Shown: positions 58,963-64,000 of the stretch, in pieces
How positions within the stretch are numbered: position 1 is the first letter of the stretch
Layout of the letters: each line of letters begins with the position of its first letter
Source of the DNA: Plantibacter flavus
GTDB taxonomy: Bacteria > Actinomycetota > Actinomycetes > Actinomycetales > Microbacteriaceae
Direction: 5' to 3'
Assembly (NCBI RefSeq): GCF_900177615.1
Contig: NZ_FXAP01000002.1
Coordinates: 682,001 to 746,000 of the forward strand
DNA length: 64,000 nt
Translations under genes and position numbers: made by a program
The notes under the pieces: model-generated
What the model saw: only the letters and a program-made list of their open reading frames with translations
Told to the model about the DNA's origin: nothing
Databases searched by the model: none

Positions 58963-60530
58963 GCGACGACGTCGTTCTGAGCGGAGGCGGCTCCACGGCA
59001 GTGGCGACCGACGACCAGCTGCGTCTCGCGCGGGTCACCGCGGCCCTCGCCGAGTGGTGTCTCGACGCGGCCTCCCAGGTCGAGGCGGTCGCCGGTTCGG
59101 CGGACACCGGCGCCGACATCCCGACTGCGCTCGCGCGTCCGTGGCTCGACCCTTCGTCGTCCTCAACGCCGTCCAGTGCGGGCGGGGAGGCTGCGATGCG
59201 CGCTGCCTCCGCCCTGCGGGACGCCGCGGTCGATGCTGAACGTCTGAGCGGGCAGCTCACGCTCGGTGCCGAAGCGTATGGGGCACTCGAGCGCGGGGTG
59301 TCTGAACTGTTCGAGTCGATCGCGGGCGCGGGTGCGTGGGTCCTCGGGGCTGTCGTCGGCACGGTGGTGCGGTTCCATGAGACCGACAAGCAGGTGGCGC
59401 CTGGCGAGGCGCAGTTCATGGAGGACATGGCGGTCACCTGGGGGCGGTCGCTTCTCGTTCCGTTCGTGGCGCCGGCCGTGGCCGCCTTCGCCCTCATCTC
59501 GCTCAACCCGAAGGTCTGGCCTGCACTCGAGGCGACGGCACAGCGGACCCTGCGGAACCTGGGATCCTCTGCTGCCACTGCACGTCTGCTGCGGACGTTC
59601 GTCTCGTCGGTCGACGATGCGCTGACCGGAGCCGCTGGTGCACCCGTCCCGTTCCTGCGCGACTACGACCCGCGGACGTCCGGCGGGGTCGCCGGTGTCG
59701 CGCTGCTCATCGCCCGTGGAGCAGACACGAGCGGGATCTTCACGCCGGCACCGGTCGACGTCAAGCCGATCCGTCCACCCGGATGGGCGGCGCCGACCGG
59801 AGCGCCGGCAGCTCAACCATGGGCGGCCATGGGGCCTCCGCGTAGCCCGTCCGAACTCATGGAGCGGATGCCGGGGAACGCTCCTGGCGACCCGCAGATC
59901 AGGATCGAACACCACGCCGACGAGAACGGCGAAGACGTCTGGATCGTCTGGTCCGGCGGAACCGTCGAGATGATCCCCGTGCCGGGTTCGACTGAGCCAT
60001 GGGACGCTCGGAGCAACCTGAACGCCGTCGCAGGTGCGGCGGCGGAGAGCGTGCAAGCGACGATGGAAGCCATGAGACAGGCAGGGATCCCGGAGGGAGC
60101 GCGCGTCATGCACGTCGGGTACTCCCAGGGAGGGATCGTCGCGGCGGCCATCGGTGCTTCAGGCCAGTACGATTCGTCGGTCGTCACCTTCGGGGCGCCC
60201 GTCGAGACGATCGATCTCCCTGAGGACGTCCCAGCGTTGCACGTGCAGCACGAGGAGGATCCGGTCCCGGCGCTGTCCGGGGAACGGGCGGAACGGGTCG
60301 ACGGCGGGCGAGTGGCGCGGCGTTCACTGTACGACGGTGGGCCGCCCCCGCCTCCTGCCGACGGAGTCGACGAACCGGTCCCGGCGCATCTGGCACGGAA
60401 CTACCTCGACACCGCCCGACTGCTGGACGGCTCGAGCGACCCGGGCGTCAGAGATGCCCTTCGTCCGCTCGACGGACTGGCCGATGAAGGGGAGCGGATC
60501 ATGTACCGGGCCGACAAGGTCCTCCCGTGA
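58959..60530 (+). CDS. Large protein with helical N-terminus and C-terminal alpha/beta-hydrolase, candidate T7SS substrate
   Basis: The 523-residue product has a helical Ala-rich N-terminal region (1-140), a hydrophobic stretch (LLVPFVAPAVAAFALISL, near residue 175), a Pro-rich linker, and a C-terminal hydrolase with GYSQGG (Ser389), EEDPVPALSG (Asp434) and PAHLARNYLDTARL (His477), a plausible lipase or esterase triad. There is no classical signal peptide, consistent with type VII export beside the WXG-like protein, although no secretion machinery is in the window. Enzyme activity is inferred only. Confidence 0.65.
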   Translation: MSDDVVLSGGGSTAVATDDQLRLARVTAALAEWCLDAASQVEAVAGSADTGADIPTALARPWLDPSSSSTPSSAGGEAAMRAASALRDAAVDAERLSGQLTLGAEAYGALERGVSELFESIAGAGAWVLGAVVGTVVRFHETDKQVAPGEAQFMEDMAVTWGRSLLVPFVAPAVAAFALISLNPKVWPALEATAQRTLRNLGSSAATARLLRTFVSSVDDALTGAAGAPVPFLRDYDPRTSGGVAGVALLIARGADTSGIFTPAPVDVKPIRPPGWAAPTGAPAAQPWAAMGPPRSPSELMERMPGNAPGDPQIRIEHHADENGEDVWIVWSGGTVEMIPVPGSTEPWDARSNLNAVAGAAAESVQATMEAMRQAGIPEGARVMHVGYSQGGIVAAAIGASGQYDSSVVTFGAPVETIDLPEDVPALHVQHEEDPVPALSGERAERVDGGRVARRSLYDGGPPPPPADGVDEPVPAHLARNYLDTARLLDGSSDPGVRDALRPLDGLADEGERIMYRADKVLP

Positions 60531-60550
60531 CCGGGTGGTGGCGCGGAGGG

Positions 60551-60943
60551 TCAGTCCTTCGCCTTCGGGCGGATGACGATGCCGAGCAGCCAGTTCACGA
60601 TCGAGATGACGATCGCCCCGAGGACGCCCCACCAGAAGCCGTCGACGGTCAGGCCGAACCCGAACCAGCCGCTGATGCCCGCGGTGATGAGGAGGAGGAG
60701 GCCGTTGATGAGGAGCCCGATGAGACCGAGCGTGAGGATGTAGAGCGGGAACGCGAGCACCTTGATGACCGAGCCGATGATGGTGTTCACGACCGCGAAG
60801 ATGAGCGCGACGAGCGCGAACGTCAGGATCGTCTCCAGTGTGCCGCCGGGCGCGTACGGCGTCACGTTCACCCCCGCGACGATGAGGGTCGTGACCCAGA
60901 TGGCGAAGCCGTTGACGATCAGGTTCAGCAGAAAACGTCCCAT
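60551..60943 (-). CDS. Phage-holin-family (Phage_holin_4_2) membrane protein
   Basis: The 130-residue protein has four helices (NLIVNGFAIWVTTLIVAGVNV, LVALIFAVVNTIIGSVIKVLAFP, LYILTLGLIGLLINGLLLLI, WGVLGAIVISIVNWLLGIVI), the layout of Phage_holin_4_2/YvlD. Despite the name it is a host gene found beside hisC in related genomes; function is not established. ATG 60943 is used; the frame reaches 61006. Confidence 0.85.
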   Translation of the reverse strand: MGRFLLNLIVNGFAIWVTTLIVAGVNVTPYAPGGTLETILTFALVALIFAVVNTIIGSVIKVLAFPLYILTLGLIGLLINGLLLLITAGISGWFGFGLTVDGFWWGVLGAIVISIVNWLLGIVIRPKAKD

Positions 60944-60959
60944 GAGGGCAATCCTCCCA

Positions 60960-60982
60960 CCCTTGCCACAGCGGGCAAAGGG
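60960..60982. promoter_or_regulatory. Inverted repeat upstream of hisC
   Basis: CCCTTGCC (60960-60967) and GGCAAAGGG (60974-60982) pair with one bulged base. It lies in the 100-bp spacer between the divergent holin-like gene and hisC, so it could be an operator or an RNA hairpin. No function can be assigned. Confidence 0.3.
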
Positions 60983-61043
60983 CCGATCCGGACCGGCGCA
61001 CTGCATTCCGACGCGGGTATCCTTCGCGGCCTAGACTCGTCGA

Positions 61044-62195
61044 GTGAGTGACAACCTGCCAACCACCGCCCAGCCGGCCGCTCAGCCGGGCCGGAGCCCG
61101 GTCCGTCTCCGTCCGGAGATCGCAGATCTGCCGCCCTACCGTCAGGGCAAGCCGGCCGCACCCGACGCCTTCAAGCTCTCCAGCAACGAGGTCCCGTTCC
61201 CGCCGCTCGACGCCGTCCTCTCGGCCATCACCGACACGGCTGCGAACTCCCACCGCTACCCGGACGGCGCCGCACTCGCGTTGCGCACGGCGCTCGCCGA
61301 AACCAACGGGGTCACGCCGGAACGCATCCACATCGGGGCGGGCTCGGTCGCACTCCTCAGCCAGTTCATCACCGCGACCGCCGGTCCGGGAGACGAGGTC
61401 GTCTTCGCCTGGCGCTCCTTCGAGGCCTACCCGGGTCTCGTGACCGTCGCCGGCGCGACGTCCGTGCGCGTCCCGAACCGGCCCGACGGCTCCCACGACC
61501 TCGAGGCGATGGCCGCAGCCGTCACCGACCGAACCCGCGTCGTCATCGTCTGCACGCCGAACAACCCCACGGGCCCGGTCGTCGAGCGCGCCGCCTTCCT
61601 CTCCTTCCTCCGCTCCGTGCCGTCCGACGTGCTCGTCCTCCTCGACGAGGCGTACCGCGAGTTCGTCACCGACGACGACGCCGTCAACGGCATCCCGCTC
61701 CTCGACGAGCACCCGAACCTCGTCGTGCTCCGCACCTTCTCGAAGGCCTACGGGCTCGCCGGCCTCCGCGTCGGCTGGGCCATCGGCCACGAGCTCGTCC
61801 TCGACGGCGCCCGCAACGCGGCCATCCCGCTCTCCAGCACCGCGCCGGCGCAGCAGGCGGCCATCGCCGGACTCGCGAACGCCGAGGACATCCGAGCCCG
61901 CGTCGCGGTCATCACCGCCCGACGCGACGACCTCGCCGCCGCACTCCGCGAGCAGGGCTGGTTCATCCCCGCGGCGCAGGGCAACTTCGTCTGGTTCGGC
62001 CTCGGCGAGCAGACGGCCGCGTCGAACGAGACCTTCCTCGCGCACGGCATCGTCGGCCGCGCCTTCCCGGGCGACGGCGTCCGCATCTCGATCGGTGAAG
62101 CCGAATCGATCGAACCGCTCCTCGCCGCCGCTGCAGAGATCCTCGCCGGGCTGCCGGCCGACCACCCGACACGAGAGGGAGTGCGCTCACGATGA
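61044..62195 (+). CDS. hisC: Histidinol-phosphate aminotransferase
   Basis: The 383-residue class I/II PLP enzyme has [29 protein letters not shown] and the Schiff-base Lys234 in [15 protein letters not shown]. It transfers an amino group in histidine synthesis, and some homologues act on aromatic amino acids. GTG 61044 begins after a short leader. It overlaps the E1-alpha gene by 4 bp, which also fits a branched-chain or aromatic aminotransferase role. Confidence 0.92.
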   Translation: MSDNLPTTAQPAAQPGRSPVRLRPEIADLPPYRQGKPAAPDAFKLSSNEVPFPPLDAVLSAITDTAANSHRYPDGAALALRTALAETNGVTPERIHIGAGSVALLSQFITATAGPGDEVVFAWRSFEAYPGLVTVAGATSVRVPNRPDGSHDLEAMAAAVTDRTRVVIVCTPNNPTGPVVERAAFLSFLRSVPSDVLVLLDEAYREFVTDDDAVNGIPLLDEHPNLVVLRTFSKAYGLAGLRVGWAIGHELVLDGARNAAIPLSSTAPAQQAAIAGLANAEDIRARVAVITARRDDLAAALREQGWFIPAAQGNFVWFGLGEQTAASNETFLAHGIVGRAFPGDGVRISIGEAESIEPLLAAAAEILAGLPADHPTREGVRSR

Positions 62196-63331
62196 GCCGT
62201 TCCGGAGACGACCCCACCGTGCCCAGCGTCCAGTTCATCGACGCGGCCGGCACCTTCGCGCCGAACGAACACGCGGAGCGCTATCAGCCGTTCCTCGATC
62301 GCCTGACCGAGACCGACCTGCAGCAGTTCTACCGCGACATGGCGAACGTCCGCGCCTTCGACATCGAGGCGACGAACCTGCAGCGCCAGGGCCAGATGGC
62401 GCTGTGGCCGCCGAGTCACGGGCAGGAGGCGGCACAGGTCGGTTCGGCCCGTGCGGCGCGAGCCCAGGACCACATCTTCCCCTCCTACCGCGAACACGTC
62501 GTCGCGATGATCCGCGGCGTCGACCCCATCGACATCGTCCGCCTCATGCGCGGTAACACGCACGGCGGCTGGGATCCGGCAGACCCGTCCAACGGCAACA
62601 TGCACCTGTACACCCTCGTGCTCGCCGCCCAGACCCTGCACGCGACCGGCTACGCGATGGGCCTGAACTTCGACAAGGCCGTCGGCACCGGCGACCCCGA
62701 CCACGACACGGCCGTGCTCGTCTACTTCGGCGACGGCTCGAGCTCCGAGGGCGACGCGAACGAGGCGTACATCTACGCCGCCAGCTATCAGACGCCGCAG
62801 GTGTTCTTCCTGCAGAACAACCAGTGGGCCATCTCCGTCCCCGTCTCCCGTCAGGCCCGCGAGCCGCTCTACCAGCGCGCCGCCGGCTTCGGCCTCGACA
62901 GCGTCCGCATCGACGGCAACGACGTCCTCGCGAGCTACGCGACGGCGGCGAAGCACCTCGACGACGCCCGCGCCGGCCACGGCCCGAGCCTCATCGAGGC
63001 GATGACCTACCGGGTCGGCGCCCACACCACGAGCGACGACCCGACGAAGTACCGCACCGACGACGAACTCCAGTCCTGGATCGCCCGCGACCCGATCGTC
63101 CGGTTCAAGACGTACCTCCAGGGGCTCGGCGCTTCCGACGCGTTCTTCGCAGAGGTCGACGAAGAGGCTGCTGCGCTTGCCGAGGACACCCGCGTGCGCA
63201 CGCTCGCGCTCGAAGCACCGGGCCGCGAGCTCATGTTCGACGGCGTCTACTCCGAACCGCACCCGCTCATGGTCGAGCAACAGGCCTGGCTCGAACGCTA
63301 CGAGGCCTCGCTCGAAGGAGGCAACGCATGA
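62192..63331 (+). CDS. Thiamine-diphosphate E1 alpha subunit of a 2-oxoacid dehydrogenase
   Basis: The 379-residue E1-alpha has the ThDP motif [17 protein letters not shown] (residues 180-195, ending with NN near 209), the conserved YREHV region and the N-terminal [22 protein letters not shown]. It decarboxylates pyruvate or branched-chain 2-oxoacids. Coupling to hisC and to E1-beta by 4-bp overlaps puts it in one operon; the alpha/beta split with a nearby aminotransferase favours branched-chain substrates. Confidence 0.92.
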   Translation: MSRSGDDPTVPSVQFIDAAGTFAPNEHAERYQPFLDRLTETDLQQFYRDMANVRAFDIEATNLQRQGQMALWPPSHGQEAAQVGSARAARAQDHIFPSYREHVVAMIRGVDPIDIVRLMRGNTHGGWDPADPSNGNMHLYTLVLAAQTLHATGYAMGLNFDKAVGTGDPDHDTAVLVYFGDGSSSEGDANEAYIYAASYQTPQVFFLQNNQWAISVPVSRQAREPLYQRAAGFGLDSVRIDGNDVLASYATAAKHLDDARAGHGPSLIEAMTYRVGAHTTSDDPTKYRTDDELQSWIARDPIVRFKTYLQGLGASDAFFAEVDEEAAALAEDTRVRTLALEAPGRELMFDGVYSEPHPLMVEQQAWLERYEASLEGGNA

Positions 63332-64000
63332 CGACGACCACCATGCCGATGGCCAAGGCGCTGAACGCAGGCCTGCGCAAGGCGATGACCGAGGACGACA
63401 AGGTCCTGCTGATGGGCGAGGACATCGGCCCGCTCGGCGGCGTCTTCCGCGTCACCGAGGGTTTGCACGCCGAGTTCGGCGGCGACCGCGTCCTCGACAC
63501 CCCGCTCGCGGAGTCCGGCATCGTCGGCACCGCGATCGGTCTCGCCATGCGCGGCTACCGTCCGGTGTGCGAGATCCAGTTCGACGGCTTCGTGTTCCCG
63601 GCCTTCAACCAGATCACGACGCAGCTCGCGAAGCTCACCAACCGGCACGAGGGCAAGCTGCAGATGCCTGTCGTCATCCGGATCCCCTACGGCGGACACA
63701 TCGGCGCGGTCGAGCACCACCAGGAGAGCCCCGAGGCGTACTTCGCCCACACGGCCGGCCTCCGTGTGGTCAGCCCGTCGACCCCGAACGACGCCTACTG
63801 GATGATCCAGGAGGCCATCGCCTCGAACGACCCCGTCGTCTTCCTCGAGCCGAAGAGCCGCTACTGGCCGAAGGGCGAGGTCGACCTCGACGGCTCGGCC
63901 GCGCCACTGCACGGCAGCCGCATCGTCCGCACCGGCACGGAGGTCACCCTCGCCGGACACGGCGCGATCGTGAGCGTCATGCTGCAGGCGGCTGAACTGG
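63328..64000 (+). CDS. 2-oxoacid dehydrogenase E1 beta subunit, cut by the window end
   Basis: The first 224 residues of E1-beta: MAKALNAGLRKAM, MGEDIGPLGGVFRVTEGL, TPLAESGIVGTAIGLAMRGYRPVCEIQF, VRIPYGGHIGAVEHHQESPEAYFAH and FLEPKSRYW are all present. Together with E1-alpha it forms the heterotetrameric E1; an E2 gene would be expected downstream. GAAGGAGG precedes ATG 63328. The 3' end lies beyond the window. Confidence 0.92.
   Translation, partial: MTTTTMPMAKALNAGLRKAMTEDDKVLLMGEDIGPLGGVFRVTEGLHAEFGGDRVLDTPLAESGIVGTAIGLAMRGYRPVCEIQFDGFVFPAFNQITTQLAKLTNRHEGKLQMPVVIRIPYGGHIGAVEHHQESPEAYFAHTAGLRVVSPSTPNDAYWMIQEAIASNDPVVFLEPKSRYWPKGEVDLDGSAAPLHGSRIVRTGTEVTLAGHGAIVSVMLQAAEL

Noticed and set aside
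60551-60943. Prophage remnant because of the holin-family protein
   Set aside because: No other phage genes nearby; this family is a normal housekeeping neighbour of hisC in related actinobacteria.

Overview
The window is high-GC, densely packed actinobacterial chromosome. GTG and TTG starts are common, many genes overlap by 4 bp (ATGA or GTGA), and intergenic gaps are short. The order purB, low-molecular-weight protein phosphatase, holin-like membrane protein, hisC, E1-alpha, E1-beta at the right end, together with DUF2254, DUF6412/YidC, a SpoIIM-like protein and a MinD-like ATPase, points to Microbacteriaceae (Micrococcales). I cannot name the genus. I see no rRNA, tRNA, CRISPR array, integrase or transposase.

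Layout. 0-6 kb: small metabolic and hypothetical genes (cupin, secreted Cys-repeat protein, ankyrin protein, HesB-like protein), a MarR regulator and a DUF2254 membrane protein. 6.2-9.5 kb: a sugar or polyol catabolic operon (MFS carrier, sugar-phosphate isomerase/epimerase, Gfo/Idh/MocA dehydrogenase) behind a recognisable promoter and operator. 9.5-17.9 kb: a peptidoglycan-recycling locus. An MHS-type carrier, AnmK, MurQ and NagB are in one operon, followed by a 950-aa FAD/Fe-S dehydrogenase well suited to burn the D-lactate that MurQ releases, and an RpiR/MurR-like regulator is divergent with an operator between. 18-25 kb: three regulator modules (TetR with membrane and SpoIIM-like proteins; MarR with a divergent SDR; a CPBP protease coupled to MerR) and small enzymes. 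25-39 kb: accessory enzymes and regulators, a second YidC, a class A beta-lactamase lipoprotein, two broken gene remnants and several palindromic operators. 39.3-48.4 kb: an MTAP-like phosphorylase, epimerase, GT2 glycosyltransferase and DUF2064 run of overlapping genes, facing a membrane Mo-cofactor oxidoreductase, and followed by a two-component system, a methyltransferase and a multi-spanning probable glycosyltransferase. 48.4-51 kb: a proline-rich MinD/ParA-like ATPase and a nuclease-like protein. 51-55.5 kb: a GntR-controlled permease and carbon-nitrogen hydrolase with a divergent nitronate monooxygenase. 55.6-64 kb: two membrane proteins, purB and a PTPase, a WXG-like protein translationally coupled to a large alpha/beta-hydrolase (a candidate type VII secretion pair), a holin-like protein, hisC and a branched-chain or pyruvate dehydrogenase E1 operon cut by the window end.

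The most unusual feature is a family of six imperfect palindromes of about 56-60 bp spread across the window. In four cases the palindrome contains the 3' end of a minus-strand gene, supplies the stop codon and gives unrelated proteins the same tail of the type E-(S/G)-A-x-S-x-x. I do not recognise this family.
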